A stretch of 64,000 nt of DNA from Zelopaecilomyces penicillatus (GCA_005765155.1 VCCP01000004.1:1612001-1676000); one strand, 5' to 3'. Shown: positions 34,385 to 44,491, numbered from the stretch's first letter. The notes: generated by a model not told the origin, from the sequence alone. A program made the numbers and translations.

Positions 34385-35781
34385 TTATTCTTGTTTCACA
34401 ACCTCCCACTCCTTTTCTTCAGGCCTGTAACTAATACAGTACTGAACCTCTTCCTCATCACCGTCATCACCACCCAAGGCGTGACAAATCTGCAAGTTGG
34501 GCTCTCCGTAATTACCCATAAATTCAAGCTCAACCGTCACCTCCGTGGGCGGATTCGCTCTAATAATCAGCTCAAAGGGCTCCGAACGAGCCTCTCGTCG
34601 ACTATGGTCACACTTGACTGAGCGTAGAAACGAGGCTGGTGTGCCATCTACGTCAATACCGGACAACACTAACCGGTACCGCCCTTCGGTAACAATTGCT
34701 GACTGGATATTGAGACGCCTGCGTAAAATGAAGCGGGGGATGGGAAAACCCAGCTCTTCCATGACCTTGATCATCAGGCTGTCTGTCTCTGCGAAAATGC
34801 GTAGGTTTGATAAGTCGTCGAGCGGTGTTTTTTGTAGGTTACAGATGGCAAGTTGAGCGCGTGGCCGCTTGCCAACGATTTCGGGTACTTCGTTGGCCGG
34901 TGTTACAGTCAGTGATGATCCGAGCACGAGACAGAGATCAGCTTTTTTTGCGTGTTCAAATGCTAAGTTGATGACGTGTTCTGGGAGAGGCTCGCCAAAG
35001 TTGATGATGCTGTCGAGGAGGGTTCCTCCACAGAGTGCGCATTTCCGGCCAGTGCGGTGGTCCCGCACCGTTTTCTCATATGTGGCAACAGCCCGGAAAT
35101 CTAGTATTTACATGCTGCTTGAGAATGCGAATAGAACTATGGTGAAAGAGTGTAATACGGTGTGAGTATAGGTGGGGGAGAGAGACGCTCACCTCGAAGA
35201 TACTCTTTGCCACAGCTTTTGCAATATTCTCGATTATTGTTACCGTGAAGCTCAGAAATAGTCCCCTGATGTGATTAAAATATGACCATCAGCATCAGCA
35301 TTTGCGAAACTGTATACTAGATGTAACAAAAAGTCTCACGGCTTGCTTTCTTACCGGCAGTATTCCACTCCTACGGTGCAGCCCATCACTATTCTGACTC
35401 ACAAGGAATTTGAGTATTCCCCGATTCTGAAGCTCAACCAGCGCCATGTGCGTAGGAGACGGAACAGCCTGCAGCGTACTAACAGCTGAGCCATCAGGAC
35501 GAACTTTTCCCTGGGCTCTCAACGTCCACGCGCCATCAGGACCACGGAAATCAGGAACGCCTACACAAAACGAAGCTATTTTAGTATGTCGGTAATTGTA
35601 ATCGGAGAGGAGGGAGTTGTGTTGGAGACTTGCCAGCTGAAGTAGAGATGCCTGCCCCCGTGAAAACGATAAAGTGCTTGCTGCTGGTGATGGCTTTGGC
35701 GAGGGTTTTGGCCTTTTGGGCGACTGAGGAGGGAGTTTCGCGATGTTCTCGTTCAGCAATTTTAGGGGCAGAAGTTGCCAT
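34385..35781 (-). CDS. SIR2-family NAD-dependent protein deacylase (SIRT6/7-like)
   Basis: Removes acyl groups from lysine using NAD+. Four exons: 35781-35634, 35560-35355, 35265-35193 and 35100-34385, encoding 380 aa. The first intron (35633-35561) begins with GCAAGT, so it is a GC-AG intron; the alternative GT nearby breaks the frame. Sirtuin motifs in order: FTGAGISTSAG (residues 40-50), VPDFRGPDGAW, QNSDGLHRRSG with the catalytic histidine, ELHGN, zinc cysteines CKSCG and CALCG, INFGEPLP, GSSLTVTPAN and ICNLQKTPLDD. The short spacing and PDFRGPDGAWT resemble the SIRT6/SIRT7 class. After the catalytic core there are about 130 extra residues rich in beta-type sequence, with an acidic GGDDGDEEE patch, that I do not recognise. 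Location, probably nuclear, is inferred from the class. Confidence 0.93.
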
Positions 35782-36441
35782 TTTAGTCCTTTTTTTCTGT
35801 TTGAGCGAAAGAAAGTGTAGCCAGTATGAAAGTCTTTTTAGGTGAGATGTCGTTGCAGCATGCGTTTCATTTCTATCGCCATGTCTTTAAAGGTATCCCA
35901 CCAATTTCTTGGGATTTAGGCACCAGTGGAGGGGCAACAGAGACTATTAATAGCGCTACTATGATTCAGGACAGTATTCCGCGCTAGTTATCTTAGAAGT
36001 AGTTTTCGATTATGACTATGGATGACATGAGAGATCTGAGAAGGGTTGATCCTACATATACATCTATGTATGTATGTTAAGCTATCATAATAAGTTGTAT
36101 TCCAACTCAAATAGCTATTCGGAAGGAAACTATTATTTGCCCAATTTACATCCTTAACATCAGTATCTTTGGCTTTTTAGCTCTAGGTCGGTTTCCCGAT
36201 ATCTGGACGAGTCAGACTTGTTGACATTGTTTGCCATCAGTTGTAATTAATAGGCTTTCGACAATGCTGGTTCAGTTGGAGAACAGTATTACCCAATTAA
36301 TAGCAACAAATATATATTAATGAAATCTTGAAGATAACGTCTTACGCCTGTTGTTGCCAAAATGCAAACACATATGCTACTAAAATAGAAATATCCCATA
36401 TGACCTTACAAACACGGCCACGCCTCCGCCATTCATCCACA
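35782..36441. other. Intergenic, AT-rich
   Basis: 660 bp between the sirtuin promoter and the 3' end of the GH43 gene. It is AT-rich, with several ATATAT-type runs. No gene or specific element seen. Confidence 0.5.
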
Positions 36442-37980
36442 TTATTCACCGTCCAACTTCATGTTATCAAAATAAGCACCTGTCCAAAACGTACGTACCC
36501 CAGTCTGCCCGAACTTATAAGTATCATCCACACGGCTAATCATGGTGGTTTCCTCCCCTGTCACCAAAACGCTGATGAACTTGCCCTTTGTGCGAATCAC
36601 TATATGCTGCGGCTGGCCGTGCTTCAATTTACTCTTGATGTTGGCTAGTCGCACCATATCCTGCCCATCTATGCGATTCAGCGAGATCATGCCGGTGTAG
36701 CTGATGCCGACGAAATAGCCATTATAACCGTTCGAGTCCAGAAACGGGTTGGTCGCGCGGAAGATCAGGCCTGCCCAGGAACGCTCCTTTTGATCTATCG
36801 TAACGGTAGCTTCGTAGGTGAAGTCTGTGAAGTTGGTGTTGAGAAGCAACTTGCCGCCCATTGATTGGCCGCCATGCAGCCATTTGGCTGGAACCGGGAG
36901 AGGATTGTCTTTAGGTTGTTTCTTTTTCGTTCTAATCTCCCATTTGCTACCGTAAGCCGTCCAGCCGGACATGTTGCCGACTGCAAAGTTTTGGTGCACC
37001 AGCATCTTGACGGGCTGTATAGTGCCGTCTTCGTTGAAGCGCATGCGATCATAGGCAAGCTGGCGGTCGTTGCCGTCTGTTGAGCCGAGCGGTCGGCGGT
37101 GATATAGCATGTAATAGATATCGGTCCCCGGCACGTGGATGACGCCGTTGTGTCCGGATCCCCTGGCTACACCTGGATTCTGCTGCAAGATCTTGGCGAT
37201 GCGCTTGAATGGCCCTGTAGGCTGGTCGGACATGCCGTATGAAACGGCGTAGTCTGGCCCTGTCCAGCCGCCTTCGCTCCAGAAGAGATAGTACTTTCCC
37301 TTGCGCTTGAGCATCTGCGGGCCCTCGACGTAATTCTCAGGCGTGATCTCCTTGAAGGTAGAGCCGTCTTCGAACTTGCCCAGGCTGACCATGTCCTCGT
37401 TGAGTTTAGCCACGTTGGCGTGCGAGTGGCCGCCGTAGTAGATGTATGCCTGTCCATCATCGTCGATGAAGACGTCCTGGTCGATGGGCTGGGCACCATT
37501 GACAAACCTCCCGATGAGCGGCTGGCGAAGCACATCTTTATACGGTCCTTCTGGCCTTGATGCAACGCCGACACCGATACCGCCAAGCTCCGCGTTGGTC
37601 TGGATGTCGTTGGCGCCGAAATACAGGTAATACTTGCCGTTCCGAAAGACCGGGGCCGGGGCCCACACGGCACGGCGCACCCACTCGAAGTTGGACGCGT
37701 TGAGCACTGTAGGGTGGCGCTTCCACTGCAACAGATCTGTCGATGAGAAGGCGTCTAGATATGTCTGTTCATCGTAGGGCCGAGACGAGGTCGCGTACAC
37801 CCAGTACGTTCCATTGTAGACGGCGCAGTCTGGATCAGCATACCGACCTGGGACAAACGGGTTGCCGGCTTCAAAGGTCTCATAGTCGGGTACAAACGGG
37901 CGTTTGGGGCTTGCCGATGCGGCCAGACTGGCAAGACAGCCCAGGGCGACGGTGGCCACGGCCGATAGAGAACATTTCAT
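36442..37980 (-). CDS. Secreted glycoside hydrolase family 43 protein
   Basis: Secreted enzyme of the arabinofuranosidase/xylosidase family, acting on plant hemicellulose or pectin side chains. Single exon, 512 aa. A signal peptide is clear: KCSLSAVATVALGCLASLAA with cleavage near SAS. Five-bladed propeller motifs: GRYADPDCAVYNGTYWVY with the catalytic-base aspartate, RRAVWAPAPVFRNGKYYLYF, PIDQDVFIDDDGQAYIYYGG with the pKa-modulating aspartate, and YVEGPQMLKRKGKYYLFWSE with the catalytic-acid glutamate. GSGHNGVIHV and YYMLYHRR follow. Residues from about 345 form a second beta-rich domain (WLHGGQSMGGKLLLN, then SWAGLIFRATNPF and NGYFVGIS), a laminin-G/concanavalin-like module. It is divergent from the SDR gene. 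Exact substrate cannot be told from sequence. Confidence 0.94.
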   Translation of the reverse strand: MKCSLSAVATVALGCLASLAASASPKRPFVPDYETFEAGNPFVPGRYADPDCAVYNGTYWVYATSSRPYDEQTYLDAFSSTDLLQWKRHPTVLNASNFEWVRRAVWAPAPVFRNGKYYLYFGANDIQTNAELGGIGVGVASRPEGPYKDVLRQPLIGRFVNGAQPIDQDVFIDDDGQAYIYYGGHSHANVAKLNEDMVSLGKFEDGSTFKEITPENYVEGPQMLKRKGKYYLFWSEGGWTGPDYAVSYGMSDQPTGPFKRIAKILQQNPGVARGSGHNGVIHVPGTDIYYMLYHRRPLGSTDGNDRQLAYDRMRFNEDGTIQPVKMLVHQNFAVGNMSGWTAYGSKWEIRTKKKQPKDNPLPVPAKWLHGGQSMGGKLLLNTNFTDFTYEATVTIDQKERSWAGLIFRATNPFLDSNGYNGYFVGISYTGMISLNRIDGQDMVRLANIKSKLKHGQPQHIVIRTKGKFISVLVTGEETTMISRVDDTYKFGQTGVRTFWTGAYFDNMKLDGE

Positions 37981-39154
37981 CGTGTGGTATGATGTCGCTT
38001 AATGTGGAATTAAAATCAAGGTAAAAGCGGTGTTGATGTTGATGTAGATGTAGATGTTGACGTTGGTGTTTGATGTGCAACAGTAATCACAGCCCTCCCA
38101 AGTTCCAGGTTCTAACTCTTCAACACACAGATGAAAAAGAAGAGACGCAGCAGTCAGAGATGGTAGCCTTGTACACATTTATATATCAGATGCACGGTTT
38201 AAGGTCGCCGTTTGCCTCAACCGCCAACCTTGTTTTGCCATCTCCGACGGTTCGACCATTCACCAGCGCCTATCATGCGCACGCGATGGATGAAGCCCCG
38301 CTTCGCACCGCTACATACCCCACCTTTGAGGTCGCACTCTAAGTATCACGGAAGTCATTTAGCGTGGAAAACAAGTTTTTGATGCATCCCGGAAGCATAA
38401 AGAGAGTTGCAAGAGAGAAAAAATGTGATGTACGGTTGCCAGTATTGTTTTTGTAAACATATGGCAGATGGATGAATACATGGATGGATATATACATATA
38501 TATGTCTATTGAAGCATTGAAGCGTACGGTAACCGTTTTAGGCTGCTTGGCCGTGTTTTTATTCATCGCCCAGGCTGCTGCTGACATTTGACGGCAACCC
38601 GGGCCGGCCTACACTCAGTGAAAACATTTCCTCTGCCAGTCATGCCACCGACAATATGTTCTTTGAATGCCTTTAAATATGCCAGATAACCATCCAAGGG
38701 CCGAAAAACAATAAGGAACAGCCCGTGCCCCCCGGAGTCCATCGTTCGGCAAACACGGGAAGTTGAACGGCTGTTTAGGCCTTCTCTCGGCAAAACGGAC
38801 AGCGGACATCCGCGGCAGTCATCCATCCCCCGGAGCCGGCAGGGGGCGTTTCGGAGTATTATCAATCAAGTAAAGGGTATCCATCCAATCCTGGGACGAA
38901 GAGAGAAACTGTGTACATGTACGGAGTTCGGGGTCCGTATGTCCGAACTTACAGCCCCGGAGCCAATGCGGGGGAAGGAAATGGTCGCCGGAGTTTTGCT
39001 GTGGAGGCGGCGACGAGCGATGATATTTAATTAGCTCAAGATCCCCCGTCTTTCTAGTTTTGTAGTTTAAAATTCACACAAAATATTGTTCTCAAACAAA
39101 TTGTAACCGAAATACAAAAAGCGAGGCTCACAGAAATCTCTTTACAAAAAGAAA
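37981..39154. promoter_or_regulatory. Divergent promoter region, GH43 and SDR genes
   Basis: 1174 bp between two start codons in opposite orientation. Directly before the GH43 ATG there is a degenerate GATGTT/GATGTA repeat (about 38025-38075). A CCAAT box is at 38963-38967. Several sequences fit the degenerate CreA consensus SYGGRG (for example 38968-38973), but no more than chance predicts. Confidence 0.5.
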
Positions 39155-40377
39155 ATGGGTTCATCGTACAATGCCGAAACAAATGGCTCCCAGGTCGTCA
39201 GCGATCTAGCCGACCAGATCAAGGGCAAGGTCATTCTCACAACCGGCGTTACCCCCGGAGGACTCGGCGGCACCTTTGTCGAGGCCATTGCAAAGGCGAA
39301 GCCGTCTCTGTTGATCCTAGCCGGCAGAAACACAGCCAACATCCAAAAGGCCGCTGATGCCATCACCGCAGCGCACTCGGATGTGGCCGTCCGCATTCTT
39401 CAGATCGACCTCGGTTCGCTAGCTTCGGTGCGTGAGGCCGCTGCACAGGTCAATTCCTGGGACGATGTGCCCTCTGTAGACGTTTTGGTGAACAATGCTG
39501 CCATCATGGCAACCAAGTTCTCTTTGTCCCCGGAAGGTGTTGAGAACCAGTTCGCCACCAATCACTTGGGGCCATTCCTTTTCACCAACTTGATCATCGA
39601 GAAGATCCTTGCCTCCAAGTCCCCCCGCATTGTCAATGTGGGCAGTGATGGCCATCGCTTCCATCCTATCCGTTTCGACGATTACAACTTCGGGGTACGT
39701 TATTTAGAAAACACATGCCTACTCCGTACAAATTTGACTAGCACTTACTTCATACTAACTCACGCAAAACAGAACGGCGAGCACTACAATGAGTGGTACG
39801 CCTATGGCCAGTCCAAGACAGCCAACATGCTCATGACCCTTTCTCTGGCCGAGAAGCTTGGCTCCAAGCGTGGTCTTCTTGCCTTTAGCTTGCATCCTGG
39901 TGTCATTGTAACAAACCTGGCTGGCCACATTGACTTTAGTGTATCAGGGGCGAACCTGGGTGGGGAAACCTCCCTCCTCTCTTAACCAGCACGCTTGGGT
40001 TGGGTTTCTTGTTTTACTAATGACGAAACTTTCTATTTGTAGCGGCGGCGGACAAGACTTTTGGAAACCGAGAGATGACGAGCGAACTCGTATGGAAAAC
40101 GTCAGACCAAGGCATCGCGACACATGTCTACGCCGCATTTGATCCAAGCCTAAAAGGTAGGAGCCAGATCGTTTCCCACCCCTCCATTCCATTCCCCAAA
40201 ACAAAATACTAACATAATAATGTCTCCTCAAAAGACAACAACGGCGCATATCTCCAAGATGCTCACGTCGCCGACCCCTGGACACAGACTGTCAAGGCCT
40301 GGGGAACCAGCCCTGTGGAAGCTGAAATGCTGTGGAAGCTAAGTGAGAAGCTGGTGGGCCAAGTATTCGACTACTAG
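39155..40377 (+). CDS. Short-chain dehydrogenase/reductase
   Basis: NAD(P)-dependent oxidoreductase of the WWOX/retinol-dehydrogenase-like SDR group. Four exons: 39155-39694, 39773-39959, 40043-40156 and 40235-40377, encoding 327 aa. The third exon and its donor GTGGGG were placed by frame and by the continuation into ...AAADKTFGNREMTSELVW (18 residues). Rossmann motif TTGVTPGGLGG (a TGxxxGxG variant common in this fungal subgroup), then LAGRN, DLGSLASV, VNNAAIM, and the catalytic Ser/Tyr/Lys in NVGSDGH and YAYGQSKTAN. FSLHPGVIVTNL follows, and the C-terminal QGIATHVYAAFDPSLK and YLQDAHVADPW segments are typical. Substrate unknown. It faces the GH43 gene across a shared upstream region. Confidence 0.92.
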
Positions 40378-40706
40378 AGAATGATGAAAGCCAAAAAAGA
40401 AAGAAAATGAGAAATGAAAAGGGCGACATGACATGGCCTACTAAGGCGTCGGGGTTTTGCATTATGGCTTCCGGGTTCTGGTGAGAAAGGGGTGTAAGGA
40501 GAATATGGCCGGAAGCCATTATTGAGCGCGTTCAACACGTTTTTAAAAGATACCAATCAACTTTGTTCAACATATAAATTCAACGGTCTATCCATCCTTC
40601 AAACTAAATGCAAATTGTGCAAAGTTGTCTCATAAAAACATGACCTTATGCTCGCGATGGCTAAAGGGAAAATGTCATGGCACATAATGTGAAGGTAAAC
40701 TACATC
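40378..40706. other. Intergenic between convergent genes
   Basis: About 330 bp shared by the 3' ends of the SDR and ankyrin genes. Nothing else seen. Confidence 0.5.
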
Positions 40707-43127
40707 TTATTCATCCTCTGTGGGCGATTTGCCAGCAGAAACTGCCCCGCACTTAATGAGCAGCCTTACAATCTCCGGGTCGGTGCGGAGTTCGTATGGC
40801 TTTATATCCCCTCTCGCGTCCAAAGGCGAAATCCCATGGTTGTCTGCGGCCAGAGGGCTAGCTCCGTATTGGAGCAACAACCGAACGAGCCAGCGATTAT
40901 TTGCGCGTACAGCATTACAGAGCGGCGTGTCTTTCTTGACCATTTCCCTTCCATTAGGGTCGGCCCTGTTATGAAGCAGTAGCCTAACAGTATCTATTGT
41001 ACCCCTGTGAATAGCTTTGAATAACGGTGTATAACCACCAGGGTCCACAGCATCACAGTCTACACCATGGTCGATCAATCTCTGTACTATATCACATTTT
41101 CTGCTAGAGGCTGCATGATCCAGAGCAGTGTGGTAGTCGTCATCCCCAATAGTGGCGTCGGCGCCCACTTGTAGGAGTCGGTCAACAATGGCCATGTTGC
41201 CCAGTTGTGCGGCCATCATGAGAGCAGTTCCCTTATCCCTGTGACTTTGGTTCACGTCTATACCTTGTTCAAGAAGAAAATCAAGCAAATCAAGATTTGC
41301 GGATTCAACGGCCAAATGGAGGAGCCGAGCTCCCATGGGATCTGTCCAGTCCGCAATCGCCCCATTTTCAATTAAGACTTTGACGGTTTCTAGATGTCCG
41401 CCCCGCACGGCTTCCGTGAGCGGCGTGTCTCCATGGATGTCAGTCTTCTTGGCATCAGCTCCGTGGCGCAACAGCTGTTCCGTGATGGCATAATCACCGT
41501 TATAGCTCGAGAGAAACAAAGCGGTTCTCTCATCATAACCACCTATGTTAGGGTCTGCCCCGTGAGCAAGTAGTACATTGAGTACTTCACCATCGTGTGA
41601 CCTATATGCATGGTACAGTGGCGAATATCCGCCGGCGCAATTGACGTCAGCTCCATTGGCAATGAGAAGCTCTACTGTCTCGGCAGAACAGTTCTTTGCG
41701 GCCTGTAGCAATGGTGTGAATCCGAAGCGATCCCTAATTGTCAAATTGGCATGACGTTCAATGAATATCTTAGCCACCTCATCATGTTTACGGTATAGCG
41801 CCAAATGTAATGGCGTCCTGTTATCATCGTTGGTTGGCTCTAGCTCTGAACCGTTCATCAGAAGAAGCTTGCACAGCTCAATATCCCCCGCTGCCGCAGC
41901 CAGATGCAGTGGAATGTTTTCATCCATATCTCTTGCTGTGACGCTAGCTCCTTGCTCAATGAGAAATCTGGCGGTTTCATGGCAATCTTCTTTGAGCGCC
42001 AAATGGAGGAGAGTACTCTCTGTGTCCCAAATGTTGACTAGCGACGGGTCATGGTTGAAAATTATTTGAACAATCTCAAGGTTTGTGGTTACGTACCGAG
42101 CAGCCTGACCCTTCAAGTCGGCTCCGTGGGATATGAGCATTCTGAAGATCTCCGGCGACTCCACATGTGCTGCCACGCCCAGTGGCGTCTGTCCTTTTGA
42201 ATTTGTGACAGAGACATCGGCACCGCTCTCGAGAAGAAGCCTGACAAAGTCAACTTTTGCACTTCTCGTGGCCTCATGCAATACGCTCCACCCCAAAGAG
42301 TCCACCGCCAAGGGGTCTGCTCCCGATTTTAGGAGAAAATCGGCCATTACAAATCGAATTCCTTTACGTTGCTGAGCTCCATAAAGAAGGGGGCTTCTCC
42401 CTTTCTCATCATGTGTCTCCATATTTGCACCGGCATCAACAAGAGCTGCCGCCACATCGACCCAGCCGTATGCGGCGGCAAGATGTAGTGGTGTTAGTCC
42501 TTCATGATTCTGGACATTAACATCAGCTCCCTTATTTAGGAGGAGCATGGTTGCTTCCAATCGCGATCTGTTGGGCCTGATACTGAGATGTAGTGGAGTG
42601 TTGCCATTTCTTGTTTCTACCGCGTTCACAGAAGCTCCATTATCGAGCAGTAAACGCAGTAATGGCAAATGTTCACACGTTATTCTTCTAAGGAAAAACG
42701 TCTTGGCAATGGTTGGTTCTGCTTCAAGTAGTAACATGGCAATGGACATATTGCGCTCGCTTATCGTATCTGTTAGCAGCTGTGTAGCTTCAGGGTTCCC
42801 CTTCAGCTCGTCGCGGACCGTCTGGCAGCCGAGAAGAAACTCAGTCATGGCAAACTTCCCACCACAAGCAGCACTCGATAACTGCCTCATTCCGCAGGAA
42901 AGTCCACATTCAATGGCTCGTTTTAATGTGTCTTCTCTGTCATGTAGGATAGCCCAGTCCAAGACGTCGCATTCATCCCACCATTGATTATGAAGGTATA
43001 GTTGATGAATCAGTATATCGAAAAACGCGCGGCACGTTCTTGCGAGTGCGCTTATGTCGCGTCGAACCATCAGGTTTTTCGAGATGCTGTACACAATCTC
43101 AGTAGGCAAAGCTGATAGAAACGACAT
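40707..43127 (-). CDS. F-box-like/ankyrin-repeat protein
   Basis: Single exon, 806 aa, from the ATG at 43127; the frame is open 18 codons upstream but from a GTG. Residues 2-40 (LSALPTEIVYSISKNL, then DISALARTCRAFFDIL) match an F-box-like domain, which would link to Skp1 in an SCF ubiquitin ligase. From about residue 80 to the end the protein is ankyrin repeats, roughly eighteen to twenty units of 33 residues; clear ones contain GNTPLHLSIR, GLTPLHLAAAYGW, GQTPLGVAAH, DGDTPLTEAV-type and GYTPLFKAIHRG turns. Such proteins are numerous and fast-evolving in filamentous fungi, often in accessory regions. It lies next to the terpene-gene remnants. The target is unknown; ubiquitin-ligase function is inferred from the F-box. 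Confidence 0.93.
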   Translation of the reverse strand: MSFLSALPTEIVYSISKNLMVRRDISALARTCRAFFDILIHQLYLHNQWWDECDVLDWAILHDREDTLKRAIECGLSCGMRQLSSAACGGKFAMTEFLLGCQTVRDELKGNPEATQLLTDTISERNMSIAMLLLEAEPTIAKTFFLRRITCEHLPLLRLLLDNGASVNAVETRNGNTPLHLSIRPNRSRLEATMLLLNKGADVNVQNHEGLTPLHLAAAYGWVDVAAALVDAGANMETHDEKGRSPLLYGAQQRKGIRFVMADFLLKSGADPLAVDSLGWSVLHEATRSAKVDFVRLLLESGADVSVTNSKGQTPLGVAAHVESPEIFRMLISHGADLKGQAARYVTTNLEIVQIIFNHDPSLVNIWDTESTLLHLALKEDCHETARFLIEQGASVTARDMDENIPLHLAAAAGDIELCKLLLMNGSELEPTNDDNRTPLHLALYRKHDEVAKIFIERHANLTIRDRFGFTPLLQAAKNCSAETVELLIANGADVNCAGGYSPLYHAYRSHDGEVLNVLLAHGADPNIGGYDERTALFLSSYNGDYAITEQLLRHGADAKKTDIHGDTPLTEAVRGGHLETVKVLIENGAIADWTDPMGARLLHLAVESANLDLLDFLLEQGIDVNQSHRDKGTALMMAAQLGNMAIVDRLLQVGADATIGDDDYHTALDHAASSRKCDIVQRLIDHGVDCDAVDPGGYTPLFKAIHRGTIDTVRLLLHNRADPNGREMVKKDTPLCNAVRANNRWLVRLLLQYGASPLAADNHGISPLDARGDIKPYELRTDPEIVRLLIKCGAVSAGKSPTEDE

Positions 43128-43468
43128 GGTGCAACAGTCAGCCAGGCGCAGGCAGCTCAAGATTAAGGTCTTTAGGTTCACGGTGGAAAATCGACAGACG
43201 CGATGCGTGAGGAGGTTTTAAGCAGCCGTGAACAACGTCACGTGAAGAGCCTGCATGAACAAAGCATAATGATACCATTATGAGAATTTATGACTCATGA
43301 ACCTAGACCACGGCTTCGTGATATCTTTTTACACCCTTCAACATTCCATGTGCTTGCTTGTCCTTCCTACAAGACTTCATCATGCTCCGTCTAGTGTGTA
43401 TCGAGGTGTGGTGAAGTATCGTCAAAGGAGACTTCAGGGAGCCAAAGGTCATATTATTACTGTGATTC
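43128..43468. other. Intergenic between ankyrin gene and terpene synthase remnant
   Basis: About 340 bp. It should hold the promoter of the ankyrin gene. No further terpene-synthase coding sequence seen after the stop at 43469. Confidence 0.5.
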
Positions 43469-44003
43469 TCAGAATGGGATGACCAGAGATCCATCCTCCT
43501 GCAGATACTCTCTCAAACCATAGCGCTTTGAAGCCAGCGTCCAGTCATTGAAGCCGGTTACCGCTGTGCGGCAGTTGTCAACATATACCCGCAGATCATT
43601 GTCTAGAGCTGTATCATCCTTGATCTTACGCCTGAGCAACTCATGTGCGCTGTCCAGTGATGCCATGGACGCCCGCATTTGATCAACCAACTCATGCATA
43701 ATATCACTCAGGTTCTCATTCTCGTTGCGAGACAACATCACAGGGATGATGTTCTGATGTATACCATCCTTGACCTGAAACTCGGTTAATACTTTGTTTA
43801 GTTTTCTTCCACAGTAGGGGTTACTTTCCATTTCCTTTTTCAACGAATATACATCATTGATGCTAGCAACAATGTTAGCTGTTCCGCATCACAGCTCACT
43901 TATAGCATCAATCCACTCACATTATGGTCAAGGTTTCCATGTCTTTCCAGATTGTCTTCATTTCCTGGCTATCGAATATCCACCGTGGTAGTTCGATTCT
44001 GTT
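43469..44003 (-). pseudogene. Class I terpene synthase, 3' half only
   Basis: C-terminal remnant of a terpene cyclase. Two exons, 44003-43921 and 43862-43469, with an intact GTGAGT...CTAG intron of 58 bp, give 158 codons in one frame. Recognisable: WIFDSQEMKTIW, then the metal-binding NSE triad NDVYSLKKE (Asn, Ser and Glu at the expected spacing), NLSDIMHELVDQM, a helix ending DLRVYVDNCRTAVTGFNDW, and the terminal Arg-Tyr pair in ASKRYGL. The protein ends 14 residues after that pair. The N-terminal half, including the DDxxD/E motif, is missing: an in-frame stop (44004-44006) lies directly upstream and the sequence beyond is the opposite strand of a GGPP synthase remnant. Without the first metal motif it cannot be an active cyclase. 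Confidence 0.85.
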
Positions 44004-44029
44004 CTAGTATCGCTGACACTTAAAAAAGG

Positions 44030-44491
44030 GACCTTGAATTGGAAGCATTCACAACCTTGATGGGAAGATACTTCCAAATTCGTGACGACTACATGAATCT
44101 CACATCTACCAGCGTACTTTCCACTCCTATTCCTTAGTTTTAGGAAACCGTACATAAGCTAACAAACACATTAAAGTACGCCGATCAAAAAGGATTTTGC
44201 TCAGACTTCGACGAGGGGAAGTATTCCCTGGCACTCGTTCACGCAATGCAATGGCCCAATCCAGAAATTGAGAGCATTCTTCAGCAGAGAAAGCGTGCGG
44301 ATGAACTGTCGTTCGAGATGAAATGTCTTTTACTTGACAAACTGGTGAAAAGGGGCAGCCTGGAGTATACACGTACGGTGCTTCGGACGCTTGAACTAGC
44401 TGTGAGAAGTGAGCTTGCCACACTTGAGCGGAAGGCCAAGATTGATAGTCCAGTGTTGCGAGCTGTCATAGATAGTTTGCATGTAGCATAG
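44030..44491 (+). pseudogene. Geranylgeranyl diphosphate synthase, 3' part only
   Basis: C-terminal remnant of a trans-prenyltransferase. Two exons, 44030-44113 and 44177-44491, with a 63-bp GTACTT...TAAAG intron, encode 132 residues in one frame. The start reads DLELEAFTTLMGRYFQIRDD, continuing YMNLTSTS: this is the second aspartate-rich motif (RDDYMN) of GGPP synthases. After the intron come YADQKGFCSDFDEGKYSLAL, NPEIESILQQRKR, SFEMKCLLLDKL, SLEYTRTVLRTLE and a PVLRAVIDSL end, the expected C-terminal order. A full enzyme is 300-400 aa; the first DDxxD motif and allylic substrate site are absent, and a TAA (44021-44023) lies just upstream in frame. Homology therefore starts about 25 bp from the end of the oppositely oriented terpene synthase remnant. 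Confidence 0.85.

Noticed and set aside
37981..39154. Several CreA-type SYGGRG sites between GH43 and SDR genes
   Set aside because: The consensus is so degenerate that about four or five hits are expected by chance in a stretch of this length; no enrichment.
44127..44423. Open frame on the minus strand opposite the GGPP synthase remnant
   Set aside because: It is the antisense shadow of the plus-strand prenyltransferase sequence, which carries the real motifs.
43469..44491. Bifunctional (fused cyclase plus prenyltransferase) terpene synthase broken by inversion
   Set aside because: The cyclase part ends in its own stop 14 residues after the Arg-Tyr pair, so there was no fusion to the prenyltransferase; deletion within a divergent pair explains the layout with one event.
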